Notes under the pieces: generated by a model
Databases searched by the model: none
Seen by the model: only the letters and a program-made list of their open reading frames with translations
What the model was told of the DNA's origin: nothing
Assembly (NCBI RefSeq): GCF_003050615.1
Contig: NZ_NWBU01000007.1
Location: 62,001 to 126,000, forward strand
Source: Sphingomonas oleivorans
Lineage (GTDB): Bacteria; Pseudomonadota; Alphaproteobacteria; Sphingomonadales; Sphingomonadaceae
Reading direction: 5' to 3'
DNA: 64,000 bases
Part shown: positions 27,599-36,565 of the stretch, in pieces
How the letters are laid out: each line of letters opens with the position of its first letter
Position numbering within the stretch: position 1 is the first letter of the stretch
Translations under genes and position numbers: made by a program

Positions 27599-30292
27599 AT
27601 GTCGAGAACAGATCGCTCCGCCGCCATCGATCGGGCGCTTGGCAGGATAGAGGCGCATTCGCCTTTTCTTCGTAATCTCGTCGCGCGACGGCCCGAGATC
27701 GTCGAGGGCTTGAGGGTGGGTGATCTTGCGATCGTGCTCGCCGCCGCGCGCGAGGAGACGGCCGATCCCGCCCGGCTCGCGCGCGCGCTCCGGCGCGAGC
27801 GGCAGGCGATCGCGCTCGGCCTCGGCCTGATGGACCTGGCGGGGCTGGCGCCGCTGGAGGAGGTCGTCACGACCCTGTCCGACTTTGCCGACCGTGCGCT
27901 CGACCGCGCTATCGCCGCCGCGATCGAGGAGCGCACGCCCGGCGCGCCGGTCCGGGGCTTCGCCGCGCTCGGGTTGGGCAAACATGGCAGCCGGGAGCTC
28001 AATTATTCGTCGGACATCGACCCGATCCTGCTGTTCGATCCGGAAAGGCTGCCGCGCCGCGAGCGGGAGGAGCCGGTGGACGCGGCGGTGCGCATCGCCC
28101 GGCGCGTCGTGGAGCTGCTCCAGACGCGGGACGGCGACGGCTATGTCTTTCGCGTCGACCTGCGCCTTCGGCCCTCGCCCGAAGCGACGCCGCTCGCGCT
28201 GCCGATCGAGGCGGCGATCAGCTATTATGAATCGAGCGCGCTCCCTTGGGAGCGGGCCGCCTTCATCCGCGCGCGGGCCGTGGCGGGCGATATCGCGCTG
28301 GGGCAGGATTTCCTCGCGCATATCCGTCCCTTCGTCTGGCGGCGGGGCCTGGATTATGGCGCGATCCGGGAAATACGCGAAATGTCCCGCCGGATCCGCG
28401 ATCATCATGCGCAGGGACAGCGGCTGGGCCCCGGCTATGATGTGAAGCGCGGCTGGGGTGGTATTCGCGAGATCGAATTCTTCGCGCAGATCCACCAGCT
28501 CATCCTCGGTGGCCGCGATCCTGCCTTGCGCGCGCCCGCCACGCTGGATGCGCTTGCGGCGCTCGCCGGCGCGGGCCGCATCGCAAGGCATGAGGCGGAC
28601 GCGCTCGGCATGGCCTATCGCCTGCTGCGCACGATCGAGCATCGGCTGCAGATGGTGGACGATCAGCAGACGCACCGGCTTCCCCCGCGCGCCGAGGCGC
28701 TCGACAATGTCGCGCGGCTGCATGGGCTGGCGGATGGCGCGGCGCTGGTGGCGCTGCTCGCGCCGCATGTCGAGGCGACGGGCCGCATCTATGACGGGCT
28801 GGATCCGGCGGGGGAAGCGGGCCTGTCGCGCGATCCGCAACTGCTGGAAAACAGCCTGGACGAAGCGGGCTTCGCCGATCCTGCCATGGCGCGCGCGCGT
28901 ATCGAGGGATGGCGCGAGGGGCGCCTTCGCACGCTCCGCAATCCTGCCGCGCGCGCGGCGCTGGAGGCGGTGTTGCCTTCGCTCGTCGCGGCGCTCGGGC
29001 GCGCGCCGGATGGCAATGGCGCGCTCAACCGCTTTGACGGTCTGGTCTCGCGCCTGCCGAGCGCGATCAATCTTTTCCGGCTGCTCGAGGCGCGCCCCGC
29101 GCTCGTCCATATGCTGGCGAATATATTGAGCCATGCGCCGACGCTCGCGGATGCGCTCGGTCGCAGGGCGGAGCTGCTCGACGGGCTGATCGACGCCTCC
29201 GCCCTCGATCCGCCGCCACCGACCGAGGCGCTGGCAGCGGAGTTCGCCGCCATCGAGAAAGGCGATGATTATCAGACGCTGCTCGACCGGGTGCGCCAAC
29301 GGGTCGGCGAACGCCGCTTCGCGCTGGGCGTCCAGCTCATCGAAGGCGTAAGCGATCCGATCGAGGTCGCGTCGGGTTATGCGCGCGTGGCCGAAGCCGC
29401 GATCGAGGCGCTCGCCGCCGCGACGGTGGCGGAATTCGAGGCGGCGCATGGCCGCGTCCTCGGCGGCGAGCTGGTGGTGCTGGCGCTCGGGCGGCTCGGC
29501 GGCGGCGCGCTCACCCATGCCTCCGACCTGGACCTGATCTATCTCTTCACCGGCGACTATATGGCCGAGTCCGATGGGCGCAGGCCGCTGGGCGCGACCC
29601 ATTATTTCAACCGGCTTGCGCAGCGCGTGTCCGCCGCGCTCAGCGTGCCGACCCCGTCGGGGCCGCTCTATGAGGTCGATACGCGGCTCCGGCCCTCGGG
29701 CGCGCAGGGGCTGCTCGCCTCTTCGGTGGAAAGCTTCGCGCGCTATGAGCGGGAAAGCGCCTGGACCTGGGAGCATATGGCGCTTACCCGCGCCCGCCCG
29801 ATCTTCGGATCGGCGGCGGCGCGTGCGGCGGTGGAGGCGATCATCGCCGAAACGCTGATGCGCGAGCGCGATCCGGCCCAGCTGACCGAGGATGTGGTGC
29901 ATATGCGCGGCGAGATCGCCAAGCATAAGCCGCCCGCCGGCCCGTTCGACGTGAAGCTGATCGAGGGCGGGCTGATCGATGCGGAATTCGCCGTCCATCT
30001 GCTGCAGCTTCGCCATCGCATAGGTTTCGATCCGCGCCTGCGTCGCGCGGCGGGGGCGCTGGCGGAGGCGGGGCTGCTGTCGCCCGATTTCGTGCCGGCG
30101 CATGAATTTCTGACACGGCTGCTCGTCACGCTTCGTCTCGTCTCGCCGCAGTCGGGCGAGCCGCCCGAGCCCTCCCGTCCGATCGTGGCGCGCGCCTGCG
30201 GACAGGCCGACTGGCAGGCGCTGCTTGCCGCCTATGACGAGGCGCGCGCGCTGGTCTGTGGGGAGTGGCGCCGCGTGGCCGGTCTGGGCTAG
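27599..30292 (+). CDS. glnE: bifunctional glutamine synthetase adenylyltransferase/deadenylase
   Basis: Controls glutamine synthetase by adding AMP when nitrogen is plentiful and removing it when scarce, under PII. The protein of about 897 residues has two nucleotidyltransferase domains: an N-terminal one with GLGKHGSRELNYSSDIDPIL and a C-terminal one with ALGRLGGGALTHASDLDLIY, each with the paired metal Asp, separated by a helical regulatory domain. Start at ATG 27599 (MSRTDRSAAIDRAL) is preferred to 27539, which would reach into the divergent NepR-like promoter region. Confidence 0.95.
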   Translation: MSRTDRSAAIDRALGRIEAHSPFLRNLVARRPEIVEGLRVGDLAIVLAAAREETADPARLARALRRERQAIALGLGLMDLAGLAPLEEVVTTLSDFADRALDRAIAAAIEERTPGAPVRGFAALGLGKHGSRELNYSSDIDPILLFDPERLPRREREEPVDAAVRIARRVVELLQTRDGDGYVFRVDLRLRPSPEATPLALPIEAAISYYESSALPWERAAFIRARAVAGDIALGQDFLAHIRPFVWRRGLDYGAIREIREMSRRIRDHHAQGQRLGPGYDVKRGWGGIREIEFFAQIHQLILGGRDPALRAPATLDALAALAGAGRIARHEADALGMAYRLLRTIEHRLQMVDDQQTHRLPPRAEALDNVARLHGLADGAALVALLAPHVEATGRIYDGLDPAGEAGLSRDPQLLENSLDEAGFADPAMARARIEGWREGRLRTLRNPAARAALEAVLPSLVAALGRAPDGNGALNRFDGLVSRLPSAINLFRLLEARPALVHMLANILSHAPTLADALGRRAELLDGLIDASALDPPPPTEALAAEFAAIEKGDDYQTLLDRVRQRVGERRFALGVQLIEGVSDPIEVASGYARVAEAAIEALAAATVAEFEAAHGRVLGGELVVLALGRLGGGALTHASDLDLIYLFTGDYMAESDGRRPLGATHYFNRLAQRVSAALSVPTPSGPLYEVDTRLRPSGAQGLLASSVESFARYERESAWTWEHMALTRARPIFGSAAARAAVEAIIAETLMRERDPAQLTEDVVHMRGEIAKHKPPAGPFDVKLIEGGLIDAEFAVHLLQLRHRIGFDPRLRRAAGALAEAGLLSPDFVPAHEFLTRLLVTLRLVSPQSGEPPEPSRPIVARACGQADWQALLAAYDEARALVCGEWRRVAGLG

Positions 30293-30319
30293 AGGGCTCC
30301 GCCGGAAGGAGATCCATTG

Positions 30320-30799
30320 ATGTTGAACGAAGGCGATGCCGCACCCGAAGTCACCCTGCAGGCCGGCGACGGCAGCTTCTTCAACCTGTCGACGCTGAAG
30401 GGTCGCACGCTCGTCCTCTATTTCTATCCGAAGGACGATACGTCGGGCTGCACCAAGGAAGCGCTCGACTTTTCCGAGCTGCTCGGCGCGTTCGAGATGG
30501 AGGGGGCCGCCATTCTCGGCGTATCGAAGAACAGCCCCAAGGATCATGGCAAGTTCATCGAGAAACATGCGCTGAAGGTCCCGCTCGCGACCGATGCGGA
30601 CGGTTCGGTCACCGAGGCGTTCGGCACCTGGATCGAAAAGAGCATGTATGGCCGCAAATATATGGGCATCGATCGCGCGACCTTCCTGATCGATGCGGAC
30701 GGCCGCATCGCGCGCATCTGGCGCAAGGTGAAGGTGCCGGGCCATGCCGAGGAGGTGCTGAAGGCCGCCCGCGCGCTCAAGGGGAATGCGCGATCCTGA
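30320..30799 (+). CDS. bcp: thioredoxin-dependent thiol peroxidase (BCP), 1-Cys form
   Basis: Peroxiredoxin that reduces organic and hydrogen peroxides. The 159-residue protein has the BCP/PrxQ fold with the peroxidatic cysteine in DDTSGCTKEALDF. Many BCPs have a resolving cysteine five residues later (C-T-x-E-A-C); here it is Leu, and the protein has no other Cys, so it must be resolved by an external thiol. ATG 30320 follows a GGAG site by 9 bases. The next gene overlaps its stop. Confidence 0.93.
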   Translation: MLNEGDAAPEVTLQAGDGSFFNLSTLKGRTLVLYFYPKDDTSGCTKEALDFSELLGAFEMEGAAILGVSKNSPKDHGKFIEKHALKVPLATDADGSVTEAFGTWIEKSMYGRKYMGIDRATFLIDADGRIARIWRKVKVPGHAEEVLKAARALKGNARS

Positions 30800-31653
30800 G
30801 CATCGCCCAAGCCGCTCGCGCCGTCCTGCTGACGGCGGATCCGCGCGCCAAGGTCAAGGCGGCACGGGCGGCGGCGCGGCATTGGCGCGCGGGCCGGCTG
30901 GCCTGGCGCTTCGACGTCGCCATGCCCGATCGCCCCGCGCGGGGCGATCGGCCGCCGCTGCTGCCGCCTTCGCGCATGCCGAAGCGGGGCAAAGCAGGCA
31001 GCCCCGCGACGCGCATCGCCATGCTCCATGCGCTCGCCCATATCGAATATGTCGCGATCGACCTCGCCTTCGATCTGGTCGGCCGGTTCGGCAGCGCGAA
31101 CCCGCGTGCCTTCAGCGATGACTGGATGAAGGTCGCGAGCGAGGAGGCGATGCATTTCGCCATTCTCGACAGGCGTTTGCGCGCGCTCGGCGCCGCTTAT
31201 GGCGATCTGCCGGCGCATGACGGGCTGTGGGAGGCGGCAACCGTTACGGCGCATGATCCGCTGGCGCGGCTCGCCATCGTGCCGATGGTGCTGGAGGCGC
31301 GCGGCCTGGACGTCACGCCGGCCACCGTCGCCCGGTTCGAGGCGGCGGGCGATGTCGCTTCGGCGCGGCTGCTCGACCGTATCTATCGCGACGAGATCGG
31401 CCATGTCGCGGCCGGGGTGCGCTGGTTCGAATCGCTTTGTGCGGCGCAGCGCCTCGTTCCGGCCCTGCACTGGCAGGCGCTGGTCGAAACCTATTTCCGC
31501 GGAGTCATTAAGGGTCCGTTCAACGGTTCGGCGCGGGACGCAGCCGGTCTGACGAAAGAATTCTATGAGGCGGTTGCGGTGGACGGCCATGGCCAACAGA
31601 AACGATCCGCGTCGTCGCGGGAGGGGCAATTTCCGAAGACGGCAAATTCATAG
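30796..31653 (+). CDS. DUF455 ferritin-like protein, apparent CTG start
   Basis: Ferritin-like four-helix protein of the DUF455 family (function unclear). Landmarks: RMPKRGKAGSPATRIAMLHA, HIEYVAIDLAFDL, EEAMHFAILDRRL, and DEIGHVAAGVRWF supply the Glu/His ligands expected for a di-metal site. Homology runs upstream to SIAQAARAVLLTADP, but no ATG, GTG or TTG is in frame there; the only fit is CTG 30796, which overlaps the bcp TGA (CTGA) and has AAGGGGA about 10 bases upstream. The last codons lie within a 27-base tandem repeat. Confidence 0.82.
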   Translation: MSIAQAARAVLLTADPRAKVKAARAAARHWRAGRLAWRFDVAMPDRPARGDRPPLLPPSRMPKRGKAGSPATRIAMLHALAHIEYVAIDLAFDLVGRFGSANPRAFSDDWMKVASEEAMHFAILDRRLRALGAAYGDLPAHDGLWEAATVTAHDPLARLAIVPMVLEARGLDVTPATVARFEAAGDVASARLLDRIYRDEIGHVAAGVRWFESLCAAQRLVPALHWQALVETYFRGVIKGPFNGSARDAAGLTKEFYEAVAVDGHGQQKRSASSREGQFPKTANS

Positions 31654-31698
31654 CGTCCGCATGGACGGCCCAATTCATAGCGTCCGCATGGACGGCCC
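31645..31698. repeat. 27-base tandem duplication with hairpin cores
   Basis: Two exact, abutting 27-base copies (31645-31671 and 31672-31698). Each contains CGTCC-GCAT-GGACG, a short hairpin. The first copy includes the stop codon of the DUF455 gene; the second ends right at the first possible ATG of the M23 gene. Confidence 0.92.
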
Positions 31699-31737
31699 AT
31701 GGCCGCCCGCGTGGGCCACTTGTCGCCGGGGTACCGA

Positions 31738-32526
31738 ATGTCGTCTGCCGCTGCTTCCAATAACGTCGTTTCGGTCCGTCGGCTTTCCCTGTTTTCCCCC
31801 ACCGCTTTTTACGCAGCCCGCCGCCTTGCCGTGATGGCGCTCGCTATTGCCGGCTTCGGCATCGCCGCCATTCAGCCGGCCGCCGCCGAGAAGAATGTGC
31901 TGGCGGATTTCGGTAGCGCCATCGCCCGCAAGCTCAAGATCGGCAAGGCCGAAGGCGAAACGCTCGGCAGCGTCAGGTCTGCCGCCCAGGCCGATGCCGA
32001 TCCGCAGTTCCGCTCGCTGTTCGATGGCTGGAAGAAGCTCGATGCGCTGTCGCAGGGCGTGATCTCCATCCCGTCGAGCAAGCCAGTCGAAGGCGTCACG
32101 CTCACCAGCGCTTATGGTGTTCGTTCCGATCCCTTCCGGGGCGGGGCCGCGATGCATGCCGGCATCGATCTCGCCGGCCCGATCGGAACGCCGGTCTATG
32201 CGACGGCGGACGGCATGATCGGCCGCGCCGGCTGGGCCAGCGGCTATGGCAATCTGGTGGAAATCGATCATGGCAAGGGTATCCAGACCCGCTTCGGCCA
32301 TCTTTCCAAGATCCTCGTTTCGCCCAACAGCCGCGTGCGGCGCGGCCAGCTCATCGCGCTGATGGGCTCCACCGGCCGTTCCACTGGCAGCCATCTTCAT
32401 TATGAAGTGCGCATCGATGGCCGCGCGGTGAACCCGGTGCCTTTCCTCCAGTCGGCCGATTATGTCGTCGCGATGCAGCAGCGCACCGCCAATCAGCAGA
32501 TCGCGCTGGGCGGCCCCGAGGAATGA
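31738..32526 (+). CDS. M23-family murein endopeptidase
   Basis: Secreted metallopeptidase cutting peptidoglycan cross-links, or a LytM-type activator. A long N-terminal signal/anchor region (basic segment, then AVMALAIAGFGIAAIQPAAA) precedes a LytM domain: SAYGVRSDPFRGGAAMHAGIDLAG supplies the first His and Asp, GHLSK and GSHLHYEV (HxH) the rest, so all zinc ligands are present and it should be active. ATG 31738 is preferred over 31699, which abuts the tandem repeat. A rho-independent terminator follows. Confidence 0.9.
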   Translation: MSSAAASNNVVSVRRLSLFSPTAFYAARRLAVMALAIAGFGIAAIQPAAAEKNVLADFGSAIARKLKIGKAEGETLGSVRSAAQADADPQFRSLFDGWKKLDALSQGVISIPSSKPVEGVTLTSAYGVRSDPFRGGAAMHAGIDLAGPIGTPVYATADGMIGRAGWASGYGNLVEIDHGKGIQTRFGHLSKILVSPNSRVRRGQLIALMGSTGRSTGSHLHYEVRIDGRAVNPVPFLQSADYVVAMQQRTANQQIALGGPEE

Positions 32527-32554
32527 GCGCGGGCATTACGGACCGGATATGAAG

Positions 32555-32587
32555 AAGCCCGCCCGCCGCTTGCCGGCGGGCTTTTTC
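32555..32587 (+). terminator. rho-independent terminator after the M23 gene
   Basis: AGCCCGCC and GGCGGGCT pair around an 11-base loop, followed by TTTTT; 28 bases after the M23 stop. A strong plus-strand terminator. Confidence 0.88.
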
Positions 32588-32604
32588 ATGCCTATTTCCC
32601 GATC

Positions 32605-32940
32605 ATGACCCAGCCCGCCGCCATCGATCTCACCCCCTCCGCCGCTGCGCGCGTGGCCGCCATCGCCGGCAAGCAGGGCAAGCCTGCAATCCTTCGCCTT
32701 GCGGTGGAAGGCGGCGGCTGCGCGGGCTTCCAATATCGCTTCGGGCTGGCCGATGCGATCGAGTCGGATGACGAGACGGCATCGTGCGACGGCGTTACGC
32801 TCGTCGTCGATCCGGTCAGCCTCGATCTGGTGCGCGGCAGCGCAGTCGATTTCGTGCAATCGCTCGGCGGCGCTGCTTTTCGCGTCACCAATCCCAATGC
32901 CGCGTCGGGCTGCGGCTGCGGGACGAGCTTCTCGGTCTGA
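32605..32940 (+). CDS. A-type iron-sulfur carrier (HesB/IscA/ErpA family)
   Basis: Small carrier that delivers Fe-S clusters to apo-proteins. The 111-residue product has the three ligand cysteines in the family pattern: GGGCAGFQYRFGL and SGCGCGTSF at the C-terminus. It could be ErpA or a SUF-associated SufA; no suf or isc genes are adjacent, so ErpA-like is favoured. Confidence 0.92.
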   Translation: MTQPAAIDLTPSAAARVAAIAGKQGKPAILRLAVEGGGCAGFQYRFGLADAIESDDETASCDGVTLVVDPVSLDLVRGSAVDFVQSLGGAAFRVTNPNAASGCGCGTSFSV

Positions 32941-32991
32941 GGGCGGCTCTGCCGGGGTGACGGGGCGGGGCAGGGCCGCTAAGGCCCTCGC

Positions 32992-33762
32992 ATGAAAATC
33001 GCGACCTTCAACGTCAACGGGATCAACGCCCGGCTTCCGCGTCTCCTCGAATGGCTTGAGGAGACGAAGCCCGACATTGCCTGTCTTCAGGAATTGAAGG
33101 CGGCCGACGATAATTTTCCCGAGGCCGCGATCCGCGATGCCGGCTATGGCGCGATTTGGCATGGCCAGAAGGGCTTCAACGGCGTCGCCATCCTCGCGCG
33201 CGGCGTCGATCCGGTGGAGACGCGCCGGGGCCTGCCCGATGATCCCGACCCGTCGCACAGCCGCTATATCGAGGCAGAGGTGAACGGCTTGGTCGTCGCC
33301 TCAATCTATTTGCCCAACGGCAATCCCCAGCCGGGCCCGAAATTCGATTATAAGCTCGCCTGGTTCGATCGGCTGATCGATCATGCGGCCTCGCTGTTCG
33401 CCCGCGAGCAGCCGGTGATCCTCGCGGGCGATTATAATGTTATCCCCACGGACGAGGATGTCTTCTCGGTCCGCGCGATGGCCGGCGACGCGCTGATGCA
33501 GCCGGAGAGCCGCGAGCGTTTCCGCCGCCTCGCCTTCGCCGGCTGGACCGACGCGATCCGCGCCCGCCATCCTTCCGGCCGGATCTACACTTTCTGGGAT
33601 TATCAGGCGGGCGCCTGGGCGCGGGATGCGGGCTTTCGCATCGATCATCTGATGCTCAGCCCCGCCGCCGCCGACCGGCTCGTCGATGCCGGCGTGGACA
33701 AAGCGGCCAGGGGGCGGGAAAAGGCGTCGGATCATGCGCCGACCTGGATCATGCTGCGCTGA
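32992..33762 (+). CDS. xth: exodeoxyribonuclease III
   Basis: AP endonuclease/3'-5' exonuclease of base excision repair. The 256-residue protein has the EEP-fold motifs: IATFNVNGINAR (Asn), CLQELKA (metal Glu), NGVAILARG, GDYNVIPTDEDV (Asp/Asn), and the C-terminal RIDHLMLS and SDHAPTW (catalytic Asp-His). Length is normal. It stands alone between the Fe-S carrier and tRNA-Gly. Confidence 0.94.
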   Translation: MKIATFNVNGINARLPRLLEWLEETKPDIACLQELKAADDNFPEAAIRDAGYGAIWHGQKGFNGVAILARGVDPVETRRGLPDDPDPSHSRYIEAEVNGLVVASIYLPNGNPQPGPKFDYKLAWFDRLIDHAASLFAREQPVILAGDYNVIPTDEDVFSVRAMAGDALMQPESRERFRRLAFAGWTDAIRARHPSGRIYTFWDYQAGAWARDAGFRIDHLMLSPAAADRLVDAGVDKAARGREKASDHAPTWIMLR

Positions 33763-33840
33763 TCCCCAGGATCCGCCAACTCTTCGTTGACGAGGGCGGC
33801 ACGGTGATGGCAATAGCCACGCGCATCGCTTCGGCGGGAT

Positions 33841-33914
33841 GCGGGTATAGCTCAATGGTAGAGCACTAGCCTTCCAAGCTTGTGATACGGGTTCGATCCC
33901 CGTTACCCGCTCCA
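33841..33914 (+). tRNA. tRNA-Gly(TCC)
   Basis: 74 bases including encoded CCA. Acceptor stem GCGGGTA/TACCCGC, D arm GCTC-AATGGTA-GAGC, anticodon loop CTTCCAA (anticodon TCC, reads GGA/GGG), T arm ACGGG-TTCGATC-CCCGT. The anticodon stem CTAGC/GCTTG carries one T-T mismatch at its second pair. No integrase or attachment repeat lies next to it. Confidence 0.97.
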
Positions 33915-33948
33915 TTTCTTTCCAATGATTTGGCCCTGATCTGGCAGC

Positions 33949-34850
33949 TCATTCAGCCGCTATATTCTCCGATGCGAACAGGCGCGCCACCCAGTCGATG
34001 AAGACCCGCACCCGGGGTGAGAGCTGGCGGTTGTGCGGATAGAGCAGCCAGGCGGGCGTCGGCGTCGGCGCATAATCGGTGAGAATGGGCACCAGCCGTC
34101 CCGCCGCAATATCCTTCTGGAGATGATAGAGCGGCGCCTGGATGAGGCCGAGGCCGAGCCTCGCCGCAGCGAGCAGCGTTTCGGCCGCCGACACCGATAT
34201 GGTGGCGGGCAGGGCGATGTTCCGGATCGAGCCCTTGTCCCTGAACTCGAACGGCATGGCCGCGCCCGTGGCCGAGGAGACGAAGCTCACCGCATAATGC
34301 CCCTCGAGCGCGTCGGGTGTGTCCGGCGTGCCGTGCCGCGCGAGATAGGCCGGGCTGGCGACGGTTGCCTCCTCGAGCATCGCCACGCGGCGGCCGACCA
34401 TTGCGCTGTCCGTCAGCTCGCCGACGCGCAACACGCAATCGACGCCCTCGCGGACGAGATCGACGAACCTGTCGCCCTCGCCGATATGAAGCTGTATCTC
34501 CGGATAGTCGGCCAGGAAGCGGGGAAGTTCCGGCAGCACGAATGCCGCGCGAGCGTGCCATTCACGTCGATGCGCAGCAGCCCGCGTGGCTTGACGCCGC
34601 TGAATGCGGCCTCGGCATCCTCTATGTCGGCGAGGATGGCCGTGCAGCGGCGATAATAGGCCTCGCCGTCGAGGGTGGGGCTGACATGGCGCGTCGTCCG
34701 CTGGAGCAGCCGCGCGCCGAGCTTCTCTTCCAACTGCTTGATCGCCTGGGTCGCGGTCGAACGGGGCAGGCGCATATCCTGTGCCGCCAGCGTGAAGCTG
34801 CGTCGCTCCACGAGCCGGATGAAAAGGCGCATCGCATCCAGCCGATCCAT
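33949..34850 (-). pseudogene. LysR-family regulator, broken by a one-base frameshift
   Basis: The gene is split into two overlapping frames. Frame one (from ATG 34850, MDRLDAMRLFIRLVERRSF) gives the winged helix-turn-helix and the start of the effector domain (GLLRIDVNGTLARH). Frame two resumes at about 34540 with PELPRFLADYPEIQLHIG and runs to the end. Inserting one T in the minus-strand CAT-TCGTG around 34540 restores RHFVLPELPRFL and one continuous protein of about 300 residues. It may be a real mutation or a sequencing error. It is divergent to the dehydrogenase gene, which it would normally regulate. Confidence 0.85.
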
Positions 34851-34969
34851 CGAGCCCGCCTGTGTTTGCAAATCTGGAACAGTCTTGCCAATTTTGGGCC
34901 GATTATTTTTCGGGCGCCAATGTTCAAATATCTTCCATGCGGGCGCTGAGGCCGGCGATGGAGGAAGAT

Positions 34970-35710
34970 ATGAATGACAGGAACGGCAAGGTTGCGATCG
35001 TCACGGGTGCCTCGCGGGGCATTGGCGCGGCGATAGCGGAGCGGCTTGCCCGCGACGGATTCGACATCATCGCCAATTATTCGGGCAATGCCGCACTTGC
35101 CGAGGAACTGGCAGGCAGGATCGGGAATGAAGGCGGCCGGGCGCTCGCGGTGCAGGCCGATGTCAGCGACGTACAGGCGGTGCGGACCATGTTCGACACG
35201 GCCGAGGCGGAATTTGGCGGAGTCGACCTGCTCGTCAACAATGCGGGGATCATGCAACTGGCCAACATAGCGGAAACCGACGATGCCGCTTTCGATCGGC
35301 TGGTGGCCATCAACCTCAAGGGTACGTTCAACACGCTGCGCGAAGCCGCCCGGCGGTTGCGCGACGGCGGCCGGATCATCAATTTTTCGTCAAGCGTCAC
35401 GGGCATGCTCATGCCGACCTACGGCGTCTATGCCGCCACCAAGGCGGCCGTCGAGACGCTGACGCCCATCCTCGCGCGCGAGCTGCGCGGGCGCTCCATC
35501 ACCGTCAATGCGATCGCTCCGGGGCCGACCGCGACCGATCTCTTCCTGAACGGCAAGACGCCCGAGCTGGTCGATCGGCTGGCCAAGCTTGCTCCGCTCG
35601 AGCGGCTTGGCACGCCGGAGGATATCGCCGCCGCGGTCGCCTTCCTCGCCGGCCCGGACGGCGCCTGGATCAATGGCCAGACCCTTCGTGCTAATGGCGG
35701 GATCATTTGA
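34970..35710 (+). CDS. short-chain dehydrogenase/reductase (SDR)
   Basis: NAD(P)-dependent oxidoreductase of the classical SDR family, substrate unknown. The 246-residue protein has the cofactor loop VTGASRGIGAAIAE (11-24), NNAGIM, and the catalytic Ser-Tyr-Lys (FSSSVTGML, YGVYAATKA). A three-residue Asn-Tyr-Ser stretch after the second strand suggests NADP(H) preference weakly. ATG 34970 has GAGGAAG upstream; the frame upstream to 34862 overlaps the regulator. LysR-divergent-SDR pairs are common. Confidence 0.92.
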   Translation: MNDRNGKVAIVTGASRGIGAAIAERLARDGFDIIANYSGNAALAEELAGRIGNEGGRALAVQADVSDVQAVRTMFDTAEAEFGGVDLLVNNAGIMQLANIAETDDAAFDRLVAINLKGTFNTLREAARRLRDGGRIINFSSSVTGMLMPTYGVYAATKAAVETLTPILARELRGRSITVNAIAPGPTATDLFLNGKTPELVDRLAKLAPLERLGTPEDIAAAVAFLAGPDGAWINGQTLRANGGII

Positions 35711-35770
35711 GATCGCGCCCCATTGGCGCCCGTGCGGAACAAGCCATCGGCTTCGGGCGATTGGTCGGTC

Positions 35771-36523
35771 ATGGCGGCGCGTCTCTTCCATGTCTCGGAC
35801 CTCCATTTCGGCCGGGCCGATCAGGAGGCGCTCGACTGGTTCGCCGGCCGCGTCGCCGCCGAGCGGCCCGATGCGGTGATCTGCACGGGCGATCTCACCA
35901 TGCGCGCGCGCAGCGCCGAATATGCGGCGGCGGCAAAATGGCTGGCCCGGCTGGACGTGCCGCTGATGGTCCAGCCGGGCAATCATGATCTGCCCTATTT
36001 CAATCCGGCTGCGCGCTTCCTCGCCCCCTATGGCCGCTATCGCCGGATGGCGCGTGCGATCGAACGGCCGCTCGACGTGCATGGCGTGTGGCTGGTGCCG
36101 CTCAAGACGACGGCGCGGTTTCAATGGCGGTGGAACTGGTCCTGGGGCGTCGTCAGCCGATCGGGGCTGGTTGCTGCAATCGATCTGCTGCGTGCCCGTC
36201 CGCCCGATCATGTCGCGATCGTCGCCTGCCATCATCCGCTGGTCGATACGGACGGCCATTCCCGCCATGGCGAGACATTGCGGGGCAAGGACGCGCTCGC
36301 GGCGCTTGCGGCGGCGGGCGCGGATGCGGTGCTGAGCGGCCATGTCCATGATCCGTTCGATCGGCGCTGGCCGCTGGCCGATGGCGGCGCCATCCGGCTG
36401 ATCGGCGCGGGCACGCTTTCGGAGCGGGTGCGATCGACCCGGCCGTCCTTCAACGAACTGATCGTGGAGGATGGCGCGCTGGACGTGCGGTTGCGGATAC
36501 TGGGCGAGGTCGCGCGCGCCTGA
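35771..36523 (+). CDS. calcineurin-like metallophosphoesterase
   Basis: Cytoplasmic phosphoesterase with a two-metal site; physiological substrate unknown (cAMP-phosphodiesterase-like and others share the fold). All family motifs are visible: DLHFG (D10, H12), GDLT, GNHDLPYF, CHHPLV and GHVHDPF. ATG 35771 is favoured over 35723 because the family begins FHVSDLHF close to the N-terminus. 250 residues. Confidence 0.9.
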   Translation: MAARLFHVSDLHFGRADQEALDWFAGRVAAERPDAVICTGDLTMRARSAEYAAAAKWLARLDVPLMVQPGNHDLPYFNPAARFLAPYGRYRRMARAIERPLDVHGVWLVPLKTTARFQWRWNWSWGVVSRSGLVAAIDLLRARPPDHVAIVACHHPLVDTDGHSRHGETLRGKDALAALAAAGADAVLSGHVHDPFDRRWPLADGGAIRLIGAGTLSERVRSTRPSFNELIVEDGALDVRLRILGEVARA

Positions 36524-36565
36524 TCTGTCTTGTCGCCGAAAATGGGCAGGCTATGGTCCCCGCCG

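Noticed and set aside
27308-30745. Minus-strand open frame of 1145 codons opposite glnE
   Set aside because: Shadow frame caused by the GC-rich third positions of glnE; low-complexity Arg/Ala/Glu composition and no family motif.
31563-31802. Minus-strand 79-codon frame over the tandem repeat
   Set aside because: Its GRYE-type repetition is just the translation of the 27-base duplication; no start signals.
34862-34969. In-frame extension of the dehydrogenase upstream of 34970
   Set aside because: It would overlap the divergent regulator and lacks a ribosome site; GAGGAAG is directly before ATG 34970.
33841-35000. tRNA-Gly as an integration site for a mobile element
   Set aside because: No integrase and no repeat of the tRNA 3' end in the following sequence.
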